64,000 bases of DNA, from assembly GCA_963555705.1 (NCBI GenBank), contig OY743174.1:60782234-60846233 (forward strand), read 5' to 3'. The position numbers and the translations under genes were made by a program. The DNA is from Ligustrum vulgare. Taxonomy: Eukaryota; Streptophyta; Magnoliopsida; Lamiales; Oleaceae. Of the stretch, positions 39,377 through 49,155 are shown one piece after another. Numbering within the stretch: position 1 is the first letter of the stretch; the number at the start of each line of letters is the position of its first letter. The notes under the pieces are model-generated. The model was not told the origin of the DNA and made no database searches. It saw nothing but the letters and a program-made list of their open reading frames with translations.

Positions 39377-39660
39377 CTTCAATATCATCAAAAATATCTT
39401 ATAATTCAATTCATAATTCCTCAACATAAAAATTTCAAATCATATTTTTCAATATTTTTAGATCGTTGTGATCAAATGTGGAGTTATTTGTTATTGTGAG
39501 TTATGAAATATGCTTATGTTTTGGGATAAGTCCAAATTACAAGGGAGACTCTGTTCAGAATTTTATCAATTGGAATTAAGAGCATGATATGATAAGCATC
39601 TACTAAAGAATTAAGGTTAGACATGCAAGTTCATTTACATCACAAACGAGATTTAGTAGA
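39377..39660 (+). other. Second Gypsy leader-like stretch
   Basis: Contains ttttgggataagtccaaatt and acaagggagactctg, phrases I associate with the untranslated leader of chromovirus-type Gypsy elements (inference). No coding frame. Confidence 0.4.
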
Positions 39661-39673
39661 TGATAACAGAAAT

Positions 39674-39679
39674 TTTATT
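39674..39679 (-). terminator. Poly(A)-signal-like AATAAA downstream of the LOG gene
   Basis: On the reverse strand GAAAATAATAAAATTTCTG lies about 325 bases past the LOG stop codon, in a T-rich context, a reasonable position for 3'-end formation of the antisense gene. Confidence 0.4.
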
Positions 39680-39783
39680 ATTTTCTCATAAGGAGAACAC
39701 ACAAGAGTCACACTGGAAAGGAAATTCATGAAACACACAAAAGCAAACGAGAGAAACATGGAAAGATCCTCAGAATGAGAGAT

Positions 39784-39995
39784 GTGTTTCCGGAGTAGCC
39801 GTATCCTACCACCTCTGATCTTTTGAGGATATAAAGAGAAAAACCTTCAAAGAGGTGCGTTTCGAGAGTAAGAATACTCCGTAATCTACCACCTGGAACC
39901 TTGGAGGTACACACAAGATTTAAACATTAAGGAAATCCTAGTAAATGGAGGGGTGTCTCGAGAGTGAGAATACTCCGTACTCTACCCCCACCTAT
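39784..39995. repeat. Three imperfect repeats in the LOG 3' region
   Basis: Units centred on tgtttccggagtagccgtat (39784), gtaagaatactccgtaatct (39868) and gtgagaatactccgtactct (39964), each followed by acca or accccc and ending in a CCACCT-like word. Spacing is about 80-95 bases. Their origin is unknown; they lie in the presumed 3' untranslated region. Confidence 0.7.
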
Positions 39996-40003
39996 TCTAA
40001 GAT

Positions 40004-40657
40004 TCACAGAGTTAAATTTACATTAACCGGACTCCATTTTCGCTTGATTCCCCTTCCTTGCGACCAATCTATCTTAACCCCTGCTGGATCTTGTATTGAG
40101 ATATATGACTGCAGCTTATCCAGTAGTTCATCAATAGTAGGAGCAGAAATAAGAAGCCTTCTGGAAAATGGAGAGATGAATCCCTGTTCCACAGCATAAT
40201 CAAGAAAGGTTAACAAACCATCAAAGAAATTGTTAACATTCAGAAGCCCAATAGGCTTAGTATGGAGATCTAGTTGAGCCCACGAGGTAATGTTAAAGAT
40301 TTCTTCTAAGGTACCAAAACCTCCGGGCAGGGCTATAAAGGCATCAGAACCGTATAGCATACAAGTTATGCGTTCATGGATGGATAAGGTTTGAACTTCA
40401 TGCCCTCGTGTTTTGCCTGCAACATCTACCAAAGGGACAGGTATGACACCGATTACTTTTGATTTCTCTGCAAGAGCAGATTGGGAAACACAACCCATTA
40501 GACCACTGCTACCACCCCCATATACAAGAGTAATACCTTTTTCCCCCAGTTTCTTTCCAAGATCTACAGCCGCTTCTAGATAACCAAAGCCTTTCCCCAC
40601 TTTTGATCCACAAAATACACAAATAGTTTTGATCTGTCGAAGTTTTGGTGCTTCCAT
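40004..40657 (-). CDS. LOG-type cytokinin riboside 5'-monophosphate phosphoribohydrolase
   Basis: A 217-residue protein of the LOG (lysine decarboxylase-like) family, which releases free active cytokinin bases from their nucleotide forms in the cytosol or nucleus. Seen: FCGSKVGKGFGY near 15-26 for phosphate binding, LVYGGGSSGLMG (44-55), SIHERITCM with Arg96, and the signature PGGFGTLEE (111-119) with its catalytic Glu. Full family length, start ATG in a tcaaagATGG context, single exon with no frameshift. Plant LOG genes normally have several introns, so this is a processed copy or came through an RNA intermediate. It lies antisense inside a large-LTR retrotransposon, downstream of and parallel to the Cys-rich gene. 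The short C-terminal extension after 185 is atypical. Whether it is expressed is unknown. Confidence 0.93.
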   Translation of the reverse strand: MEAPKLRQIKTICVFCGSKVGKGFGYLEAAVDLGKKLGEKGITLVYGGGSSGLMGCVSQSALAEKSKVIGVIPVPLVDVAGKTRGHEVQTLSIHERITCMLYGSDAFIALPGGFGTLEEIFNITSWAQLDLHTKPIGLLNVNNFFDGLLTFLDYAVEQGFISPFSRRLLISAPTIDELLDKLQSYISIQDPAGVKIDWSQGRGIKRKWSPVNVNLTL

Positions 40658-40730
40658 CTTTGATAGTAAAGAAGGGAAAACTTACGAAGAAGATGTGATT
40701 TTGGGATGCCTGAACTATGAAATATGTTTG

Positions 40731-40740
40731 GCTATTTAAA
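40731..40740 (-). promoter_or_regulatory. TATA-like motif upstream of LOG gene
   Basis: Reverse strand TTTAAATAGC lies about 75 bases before the ATG, followed by CCAAACATAT. The Cys-rich gene has a similar TTTTAAATAG before its start. Confidence 0.4.
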
Positions 40741-40984
40741 GCCGGAAAAATTTACTGTTTTTGATTGATTCTGAAAAAGTAAAGATTTACTTTTGACAAA
40801 ATCGGCCAACTTTTGACTGTTTTACCAAAGATATCACCTTTCGGTGATTTATTTCCAGCTTTATAAAACCTCGAGAAAAGAAAAATATATTTATTTCCAG
40901 CTTTATCAAACCTCGAGAAAGGAAAATATATTTTATTTCCAAAACGCGTGAAAGAAAGCAGCAAAATATTTTAAAAGATTTACC
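40741..40984. repeat. Intergenic region with 40-bp repeats and a hairpin
   Basis: Two units of the form atttatttccagctttataa followed by acctcgagaaa lie at about 40848..40886 and 40888..40929, with a partial third at 40930..40940. Next to them ATCACC-TTTC-GGTGAT (40833..40848) can form a 6-bp stem. Between the two antisense genes, so a promoter, terminator or recombination trace is possible. Confidence 0.6.
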
Positions 40985-41536
40985 TTATATCATTGCTAAA
41001 CTGCCAGAAGCCTCATTTTGTAAAACAGACTGGCAAACAGGATCTTTCGATATTATATTTTGGAGACTATAACGATTTTTGTCCTCGTTAAACTGAGCGT
41101 ATAAGGAGAGAAGTTCACGTTGTACATAACCACTTGGGTGCGTCTCAAGAGTCAGTCGAATATCATCCAAAGACTCCTTACTTAGTCCACCCTTTATGAA
41201 TTCGATTTTATCATCCCGATTAGTAGAAGAATATCCTACTGATTTGCAACGAGTATTACAGTTCCAACGAGCACATTTGTAGCAACCACCCAGTCTTTTT
41301 GCTCTTCGTTTCTTTGCAAACGTGCTTTTGCCTAAACCAGGCATATGTTTTGGAAATGTTGATGGTAATTCACCAGATAGTCGAACCTTTGCTTCTATCA
41401 ACCAGCGAACATCTTCTGGAATATCATGAGCCATTAGCAACCTCAATCTTTCGAGCCTTATTCTATAGATCTTTCTCAGATCATTCATAGGAAGATTGGA
41501 ATAATACTTGCGGATGTTAGAAATGATGATATCCAT
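40985..41536 (-). CDS. Cys-rich basic protein, viral nucleic-acid-binding-protein-like
   Basis: An intact 183-residue frame from ATG 41536 (acaATGG context; the same frame is open back to a TTG at 41551). It has a helical Arg/Leu-rich N-terminal half, then a basic block KSTFAKKRRAKRL at 70-82, directly followed by cysteines 85, 88, 93 and 97 in GGCYKCARWNCNTRCKS, and EFIKGGL at 112-118. Basic run plus compact Cys motif plus the FI-x-GG segment is the layout of the small Cys-rich nucleic-acid-binding proteins of carla-, viti- and related flexuous plant viruses (Pfam Viral_NABP), which bind RNA and in several cases affect silencing. The longer C-terminal tail (119-183) is not typical. No close plant protein is recognised. 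Assignment is by motif, not by search; a plant zinc-binding protein is the alternative. Confidence 0.6.
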   Translation of the reverse strand: MDIIISNIRKYYSNLPMNDLRKIYRIRLERLRLLMAHDIPEDVRWLIEAKVRLSGELPSTFPKHMPGLGKSTFAKKRRAKRLGGCYKCARWNCNTRCKSVGYSSTNRDDKIEFIKGGLSKESLDDIRLTLETHPSGYVQRELLSLYAQFNEDKNRYSLQNIISKDPVCQSVLQNEASGSLAMI

Positions 41537-41568
41537 TGTTTGATGATTCAACCTCTTCCCAGTATGAA

Positions 41569-41578
41569 CTATTTAAAA
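41569..41578 (-). promoter_or_regulatory. TATA-like motif upstream of the Cys-rich gene
   Basis: Reverse strand TTTTAAATAG about 35 bases before ATG 41536. The implied leader is very short, which weakens the call, but the word is nearly the same as before the LOG gene. Confidence 0.3.
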
Positions 41579-42242
41579 GCATTAAGGATCTGAGTGAATC
41601 CGCGTGATGTTGTGTCCAGCAAGAAAGCGCAGGATTAGAATAATGAAAAGAGGAGACAAGAAGTAATGCGCTGTTTATTTTATCGATAAAGGGAGATTTG
41701 ATGATGGGATTTGAGATATGAAATATTTTCTTGGATTTTGGTAGTGATACTTTTGATATAATAATCAAGGTATAGAAATAATATGGGAATACGTGAAATA
41801 GAAATAAGGACTGTATTGAATCAGAATTCATACGTATATACAAGTGAAAGAAATACTTTGCAGGAAATGTTATGACATTTAAGTAAAGAATCTTAGTTAT
41901 TTGGAAGATATTTGTTTACTGAATTTTGAGTTACAAATATTGGAAAGATAAGTTGATAATATTATGTTGATATGTTATTGGGTATATTACGTAGAGAGAA
42001 TATTCAGGTAATTCTTTGATTATTTTGGGAATATTCGATGATAAGAAGAAAGGAAAAATTATTATGATATGATATGTCAGTAAAGATTTGTTGAAATTTT
42101 AGAGATATATACGAATATTTGAGGTCACATGATACGATGATAAGTGACAAGTTACATGAATACTACAAGATATGATGAAATATCACATACGAATGGGAAT
42201 TTTCATTTTGATTCAGAAGAATTTATGAGTAGACATATGTCT
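41579..42242. other. AT-rich interior, no supported gene
   Basis: A reverse-strand open frame (41517..41843) overlaps the start of the Cys-rich gene and has no motif. Otherwise nothing recognised. Confidence 0.5.
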
Positions 42243-42400
42243 ATTATTGATAGAAAAGTCCATGTCTTAAAAAAACAAATTGATGCATTTAGTCAAAGTC
42301 CAGTGGGTTAAATATGGTTGGGTTAAATATGGTAGCGATGATGCTATATAAGAGAAGAAGAAGAAGAGATTCTGATTAAGTATTCAGAAATCATAAGATC
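42243..42400 (+). pseudogene. Chromovirus pol-tail remnant
   Basis: Plus-strand pieces reading IIDRKVHVLKKQID, then after a frame change LVKVQW, match the end of chromovirus Gypsy polyproteins, where an ILDRK word is followed by the chromodomain-like PLVKVLW segment (compare the intact order near 62260..62360, reverse strand). It is the only pol sequence left and shows that the element descends from a Ty3/Gypsy chromovirus. Confidence 0.6.
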
Positions 42401-42429
42401 AAGTAAGTTTAATTTCGAGGACGAAATTA

Positions 42430-42446
42430 TTTTAAGGAGGTAAGAT
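42430..42446 (+). other. Polypurine tract
   Basis: TTTAAGGAGGTAAGAT directly precedes the 3' LTR, after TTTCGAGGACGAAAT, the standard layout of plant Ty3/Gypsy elements. The reverse-strand element at 62181..62215 has the same arrangement. Confidence 0.9.
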
Positions 42447-45400
42447 TGTAGCGATCCAGAATTTTTACGAAATTAATAATTATTTTAATATTTAGAAAAT
42501 TGTGTCGCTACTATTTCACCTATTATTTTGAAGTTAACGCCGCGACGGATTCGTCTAGCCAAGTCAAGAAATATCGAATTTGTTCGATTTTAAATTAAAA
42601 TCCAAATTTCTAAAATTATGTTATTTAACTATTTATTCAAAGTATTATTTTCAAAATCATTTTGAATTCCAAATTTATTAAAATATCCCAATGATCCTTA
42701 TCAAATTATTTCAAGTCCAAATACGAAATCCAATTTTATCTCAAAATTTACTCACTTCTCAAATGTATTTTCAGTCAAAAAATATATCTGTTTTAAATAC
42801 GTTTCTTGATCGTAGTTAGTCAAATTTTTAATTAATTATCCAAATTGATCCTATCTAACTAAACTAAAAAAATTTCCCACACGATATTCTCCTCTTATCC
42901 ACCCATTCACCATCATTATGTCTCAAAGACATAATGATTATGATTCACACAACACTCACCATTTGCAGCCACAATTTGAGGAGCTTGCCTTCAATTATAA
43001 ATTCAATTTCAATCCCTCTTTCCAGCAAGAAAGATGCCTTTTCTCTTTATCATTATATCACCATGACCAACCTGCAAACAATCCAAACTCCACTGCAATC
43101 GATCATCACTGCAAAATCAACATCACCAGCCACCATCTACACTGCAACATCATCATCACCTGAAACACTGCCACTGCAGTCCTCATTTGCACCACCACCG
43201 TCTGCCTTCCATCACCACCAACCCATTATCGATCATCATCATCAGTCCAACCACCAGCCATCACCCTGCCCTTGTTGAACTCCAAAACCAACTCATGGCC
43301 AATTCAACAACAAGTTTCACAATCTGTTTCAATCACAAATTTGCTGCCATCTCCAATTCCCCCTGTCCACTGTCATCAATAGAACATTACAAATCAAAAA
43401 TCAATATAACCTCAACCAGCCACCACCTCCGTTAATCAATCCCCATCATCAACCATCCAACACTACTCTATATCCATCACCGGAATACATCCACTGCAAA
43501 CCACCGATCGCACACTGCCCTTCAGTTGGACACCCAACCGAATCCCAAACCTAGTCCCAAATCAATCATCCAAAAATAAAAACCCAAACCAAGAAATAGA
43601 TGAAGCCCAGTTACTTACCTCACCTCAGACCACCTCTTCGCCGGAAAATCACGACCTAAACCGCGAACCCTAGCTTCGGTTTCACACGGTTTTCGCACCT
43701 AAACTCGTACCAAACCTCTCAAAAATTGGAACCCCCATCCTTGCCGTCGCTCACCGTAACCTACGCCTGCCTTTCGCCGGTGTTTTCGCCGTCGCAGCCC
43801 TTCGTCTTCTTCGATCGCGTTTTGAGAGAGATTGAGTGAAGAGAGAGTAAGGTCGAGAGACAGTATAGTGAGAGAGAGAAATGAGGAGCTGATTTATTTA
43901 TTTAATTTCAGAATCTGCAGTTTAGTCCCTGAAGTTTTAAAGCCTTTCAATTCAGTCCCTATGTTTTAAAATGTCTTAATTCAGCCCTTTCAATTCTTTT
44001 TAAAGTTATCCATTTCAGCCCCAAAGTTTTAAATGAGTTTTAATCAGCCCTTTCATTTTCAAAATCTATTATTTCAGTCACTGTTGATTTACTTTTAAGC
44101 CCAAGTTTCAAAAGTATCTATTTTAATCCCTCAACTTTCAAAGGATTCATTTTAGTCCCTCAACTTTCAAAACATCAATTTTAGTCCTCAAAATATAATT
44201 TATCATTTTGAACTATATATTCGATAGACTAAAGTGACTTATTGGCTAAGACGAAGCGTACAGAGAATTTAAAGAAATTGAAGTCATTCCCGCTCAACTT
44301 TGCACTCGTCGAATTTGAGGTAGACTCGCACTTATTAATTGATTTAAATTATGATTTCATATGAATGTCATGTGACTTGTGAAAGTCAATTTTTAAGAAA
44401 AGCAAGTATGTTTTTATGAAGGTAAATATACCTTATGTTGTTATGAAAAGTAAGTATGTTTTTATGAAAAGAAAATATACTTTATGTTTTTACGAAAAGT
44501 AAGTATACCCTATGCTTCACGAAAATGTTTTTTTGGATCATTGCTATGAAATCAATCTACCAAGATTGTTTTGGGTCCCATATGATAAGTTATGATATGT
44601 TAAGGGGACCGGAGTTTTAGTAGCGCTACACATAAGAATTCTTGCCACGAAGTTCGGTAACATTCTTGTGTCTCCTATGTTTATGAGGATTTGCCACGAA
44701 GTTCGGTAAAATTCCTGTGTTTCCATATTTTTATGAGGATTTACCACCTAAGTTCGGTAAAATTCCTGTCGCATATGTTTATGAGGATTTCGATCCTATC
44801 TTATGTTATGATGCAATTGATCCCTATGAATTTCAAAAATTATGCTTGGTATACTTACTGTGATTTTACTGTTACTGCATAAGAATTCTTGCCACCTAAG
44901 TTCGGTAAAGTTCTTGTATGTTTATGAGGATTTAAATCCTATCTTATGTTATGCTTTCAAAAGAAATTATGCTTGGCATAATTAAAATGTTTTTATAAGT
45001 ATATGGTTTTCAAAGAGATGTTTTCAAAGAGATGTTTTCAAAGAGTTGTTTTCAAAGAGCTGTTTTCAAAGAGCTATTTTCAAAGAGTTGTTTTCAAAGA
45101 GCTGTTTTCAAAGAACTATTTTCAAAGAGATGTTTTCAAAGAGCCTATTATTTTCACAATATGTCTCGTGCTGTAATGCACAATATGAGTTTTATCAAGA
45201 GCCGTTTTATAAAGAAGCTCTATCAATGCCCGTTTTATAAAGAGCCGGGATTTATGTGTTTAATCATCTTATAAATTAAATTAATTTGCGATGAGTCTAC
45301 TGAGTATTTCCCCCATGAAATACTCACCCTACTTTTTAACAGTTTTGCAGATTTCGGAGACGGTGGCGAGCGATGAATGATGGTGGCAATAATCGTTAAA

Positions 45401-45688
45401 CGGTAGAAAGTTTGACGTTAATGGTTTCCGTATTTTCCAAACAATCGAATAATTTAGAGAAGTTCATTTATTGAGAAATTATGACATTGGCAATTTCTTT
45501 ACAATATTAATGGTTCGATTTACTATTTCAAATGGTTTCATAAATGTTTTCAATTTTATCGGCCATTACAGTTTATTTAATGTTGCCAAAAAATGAATTT
45601 CAATTATTTCTTCCGCAAAAATATTATTAGAAAAATTTAGACAGAAAATGACGTAGTGAATCGGGTATACGGAACTCGGGGCGCTACA
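42447..45688 (+). repeat. 3' LTR (3242 bp)
   Basis: Matches the 5' LTR almost base for base. Differences noticed: one base near 42999, one near 45667 and an 11-bp deletion near 44873. Confidence 0.95.
45009..45146 (+). repeat. 14-bp tandem repeat array, 3' LTR copy
   Basis: Same array as 37925..38062; no unit-number change was noticed. Confidence 0.9.
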
Positions 45689-46370
45689 AAGTAGGTGAGC
45701 TTTGGGGTGCAAGGTTGTAGGTCATGATAGCAGGGTATCACAACAAGGTTCTTTGAATACGTGCTAATTACGTGCAAATTCAAGAAACAATGGGTGTACA
45801 CCAGCCTACACATACACCGCACACACGTGTTTTTCAAAAGAGGGGAAGAGAGAATGGGGCAGACAGCTAGGGAGAAAATGAATAACATGAACTTTACCCC
45901 TTGTTTCAAAACTGTACATGATCTTTATTCCCAAAAAAACAGAAGAAGCACCTAGACTTGCAAAATTGTTTTCCATAGAAATTAAAATTCGTCATTCAAA
46001 AGCTACCGGAGACAAGGCAAACAATGCACCTATGTGGCACTTAATTTATTTAAAATCTTAAGGTAAACACACAAATAGTACATGTACTTTTTGCCTTGTT
46101 TCAGAATCATACATGAACTGGTTTTGTTCCAAGCGAGAATCACAATGTTGGTTTGTTTGCTAACACGTATAGAAGGAAGCTCATATTCCCTGGACTCTTT
46201 TGTAGACATGCTACATGATGAATCTGGTTTTCACACCTTTATTAGGATGAATTCCCGAGGCTTTCAAAGAATCATAGTAAATTTCAAACTGTTCCGTTTC
46301 TGTTGAATGGGAGTGTATGAATACTACCTTGTGTTCAAATTCAAAAGTGCTTGGTGAGCCTTCTGTCCTG
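45689..46370. other. No gene seen
   Basis: Counterpart of copy 1 sequence from about 9636 to 10319, resuming after the 10.3-kb insertion. Confidence 0.55.
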
Positions 46371-46811
46371 TCAATTAGACTCTACTACAATGTTGGGGGT
46401 CCCAAAGAGGAAGACTCTTCTGAAGAAGTGTGCTATGGCAGATATAAGTTTCTCTATAGAAGGATTGTCAAATGGGTCTGCAATGGAAGTAGAGCCAAGT
46501 CCTTTATTTATTTCATTGTTTTCTCTCCCTGTAAGTAAGTGGTCATCTCTGCAAACTGACTCTCTTTTCCAATTATATATATCAGCAATTTTTGTCTCAC
46601 TAGGCACAATGTGTTGCAGAGTTTCAGCAAGCATTCTTGGATCAGAAGTCCTCAGTTCAGTGAGATCAATACCTCCAGCTAATTCATCCACAAGTTTAAA
46701 GAGTTCTTCCTGATATTTTCTTGACCTGACAAGCTGCACAAAGGCTGCTCGCGGCAGAATGGAAGCAATATTTTTAGCAAAGCCACGATTAACCTCGTGG
46801 CGATCAAACGA
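46371..46811 (-). pseudogene. Unidentified gene fragment, copy 2
   Basis: Counterpart of 10320..10760 with the same reverse-strand frame (ELFKLVDELAGGIDLTELRT, SDPRMLAETLQHIVPSETKI) and only a few substitutions. The frame is still open. Confidence 0.45.
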
Positions 46812-46880
46812 TGTAGAACAAAACCTAACATATTTTTAAATGAAATAAACGCCTCTTTTATATCCAACGATAGGAAGACT

Positions 46881-47380
46881 CCGAAATATCAGATGAATCA
46901 GAATTCTCCGTTGAGAAATCCTCTTTATCCACATTATCAAATCAACTATTACTAGAAGGCAATTCCCTTATGAATCCAAAAATAGTTTTTTCAACATTTG
47001 ATTGCTTTTTGAGAATTTCCCACTTCTATTGTGTTTGACTAGAAATAGCTCACATGAAAACTGCAATCAGTTTCTCCTTCCTTATTTTTACAGGTTAAAT
47101 GTAATTTTATTTATTTACTATTTTTTTTTTGGGGGGAGGGGGGGGGGGGGGGGGTGAATCCTAGCTTGAAAATCCACACAAGCCTAGGATATGATTTTAC
47201 TAATAAGGTAAAAATTAAAAATGCAAAAGGAGGAGGATGTATGTGCCTTACCTCCCAAAATGATACAAGATGCAATCTAAATGAGACTAGATGATAGTAA
47301 GCTGAAAATTAGAAGCATCAATCAAAAAAACAAGAAAATAACAAGTTACGTGCTACAAACAAAAACTAGCAAGATAGTAT
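46881..47380. other. No gene seen; poly-G run
   Basis: Contains at about 47123..47154 a T run followed by GGGGGGAGGGG and a longer pure G run, expanded relative to 11068..11096. Confidence 0.6.
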
Positions 47381-47685
47381 TTAGAACCGAAATGAAGGCA
47401 TGCCAATTCTGTCTAGCCTGATCAGTCCTCTCACGTAACCTTTGAGCTCATCCTCAGTCATCTTCTTAAATTGTTTCTCCACAATGCCTTCGTCACCCAG
47501 ACAATCCGCCACTCTGTTACCCTCTCTCCATATATGTGATATAACCACCTCGATTTTACCAAGTTTTAGATGGATAGATTTCTGTGTATATTGAATTTCC
47601 CACTGTCCAGCTTTCTGTTGTACAGGTAATATGACATCTTTGGAATCAGTTTCGACCCAAACTTTTCGAACATCGGATAACCAGC
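47381..47685 (-). pseudogene. RNase H-like (RVT_3-type) C-terminal fragment, copy 2
   Basis: Same open reverse-strand reading as 11323..11627 with a few missense changes (for example Leu to His before IWREGNRVADCLG) and an altered last residue before the stop. The frame survives in both copies, but without a start or upstream domain it is a fragment. Confidence 0.62.
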
Positions 47686-48496
47686 ATAGATGAAGACCAG
47701 TTACCTTTCAGTTGTGAGTTTGTAGGTATGATAGTTTATTAAATCAAGGTTCCTTATGTAGACAAACATTTTTACGTGCAAATTATATGCGAAATCAAGA
47801 AACAATGTGTGAACACCAGCCTACACACGAGCACAAAAATTAAAACCCGTCAGTCAAAACAAAATGGAGGCATGGTGAACGATGCATCTACGTGAGAATT
47901 ATTTTATTTAAAACCTTAGATTAAACTCTCAAATTGTATTATGTATATGAAATTTATGCTTGTTTCAGAATCATATATGAACTGGATTTTGCTCCAAATC
48001 ACGCCTCATAATTTTGGTTTGACAAAAATCCATAACACTTATACAAGGAAGTTTCATATGTTCTTGACTCCTGTCCTTTCTAGATAACTTCCATTATCTA
48101 AATCTTGTAGTTGGAAAGGGATGAGAAGTTAAACATAGCACAAAGAAGCAATATAACCAGAACGCATCAGTTATCCAGTCAAACTTGCCTAGAGCCAAAC
48201 CGGCACATCCTAATATGATGGTCTTTTGAAAAACTTAGATTTGTGAAGTTTAATATAGAAGCACTGGTTCTTTACCTACAATGCAAAGAATATTTGAGAA
48301 ATATTTATTAAATTCAAACGTGTAGAGTATTCTACAAGTATTTTATGACGAAAAATTCCATCATCAGTATCACAACATTCCATCGCCATCTTCTGTTGCC
48401 AAAGGCTCCTCTCTTAGGACAGCATCTTCTCACAATTCATTGAGGTTGATATATAGTTAACTTCCTTTACTTGTGTTTCTTGTGGACTGTTGTATC
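47686..48496. other. No gene seen up to the Copia C insertion
   Basis: Counterpart of 11628..12440. Its last bases belong to the reverse-strand gene fragment of the older paralogous family; the target GTATC is at 48492..48496. Confidence 0.55.
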
Positions 48497-48997
48497 TGTG
48501 AAAAATAAAGCCATCTTTGTTGAATTTTTTGGTTGAATTTGGCAAGCCACCAATAGCCCACAAATTTAGCCTACAATCTAGTCTATGTTCACACCTATTT
48601 TTCTTCCATCCATTGTTGATTTTTTGTCCAAACTTTCCCTATAAATAGAGGGCAAAACCTCAATGGAAAATGCACCAAGTAGAGAGGAAAATAGAGAGTG
48701 GAAGTAGTAGAGAGAAACATTTGTGAGTAGAGAGAAAATTAGAGAGAAATAAATTGTTTTCTCCTAAGTAATTTCTTACTTTGTTTTCTCCTATTACAAG
48801 AGAGGTTAAATATTGTTATCTCCTTGTATTTAGAGAGAAGGTTATTGTAATTCTCCTACTATAGTGAAATCCTCCTATACTTGCCCGTGGACGTAGCCAT
48901 TATTGGTGAACCACGTAAATACTTGTGTTCCATTTTAACCGCATTTTCTCAATTCCACTATACTTGTTGACCAACGCGATCCACGCCTTTCCTAACA
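48497..48997 (+). repeat. Copia C 5' LTR (501 bp)
   Basis: TGTGAAAAATAAAG to CCTTTCCTAACA. A TATA box (TATAAATA) at 48640..48647 precedes a GAGAG-rich stretch, giving a clear promoter. Confidence 0.96.
48640..48647 (+). promoter_or_regulatory. Copia C LTR TATA box
   Basis: CCCTATAAATAGAGGG is a textbook plant TATA box; transcription would begin about 30 bases downstream. Confidence 0.8.
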
Positions 48998-48999
48998 AG

Positions 49000-49012
49000 T
49001 GGTATCAGAGCC
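49000..49012 (+). other. Copia C primer binding site
   Basis: TGGTATCAGAGCC, two bases after the LTR, a perfect initiator-Met tRNA match. Confidence 0.95.
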
Positions 49013-49155
49013 TGGTTACATCTTTTGAAATTCTTAGTATGCTCTGTGGTTGCAGCTTTGTCTGATCTTCCACATCAGAAAAGATTTCTTGAGATTGTTT
49101 TGCGTAGGGTTGGTGTTCACTATCACTCGGTATTATTACCAAGTCGTGAACAAAA

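Larger units (their letters stand above)
35352..45688 (+). mobile_element. 10.3-kb large-LTR Ty3/Gypsy derivative carrying two foreign genes
   Basis: LTRs of 3253 and 3242 bp start TGTAGCGATCC and end GCGCTACA. A primer site for initiator-Met tRNA follows the 5' LTR and a Gypsy polypurine tract precedes the 3' LTR. The 3.84-kb interior lacks gag, protease, RT and integrase apart from a chromovirus-like pol-tail remnant, so the element must borrow machinery. It carries, on the reverse strand, a LOG-type gene and a Cys-rich basic protein gene, both intact. AAGT flanks each end; the empty site is in copy 1 near 9632. LTRs differ by eye at only two or three bases and one 11-bp indel, so the insertion is recent. 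Size class resembles LARD elements. Confidence 0.93.

Noticed and set aside
41537..41551. Longer N-terminus for the Cys-rich protein
   Set aside because: The extension would start at TTG; the first ATG is at 41536 and has a better context.
41517..41843. 108-codon reverse-strand frame overlapping the start of the Cys-rich gene
   Set aside because: Hydrophobic AT-driven composition and no motif; it covers the presumed promoter.
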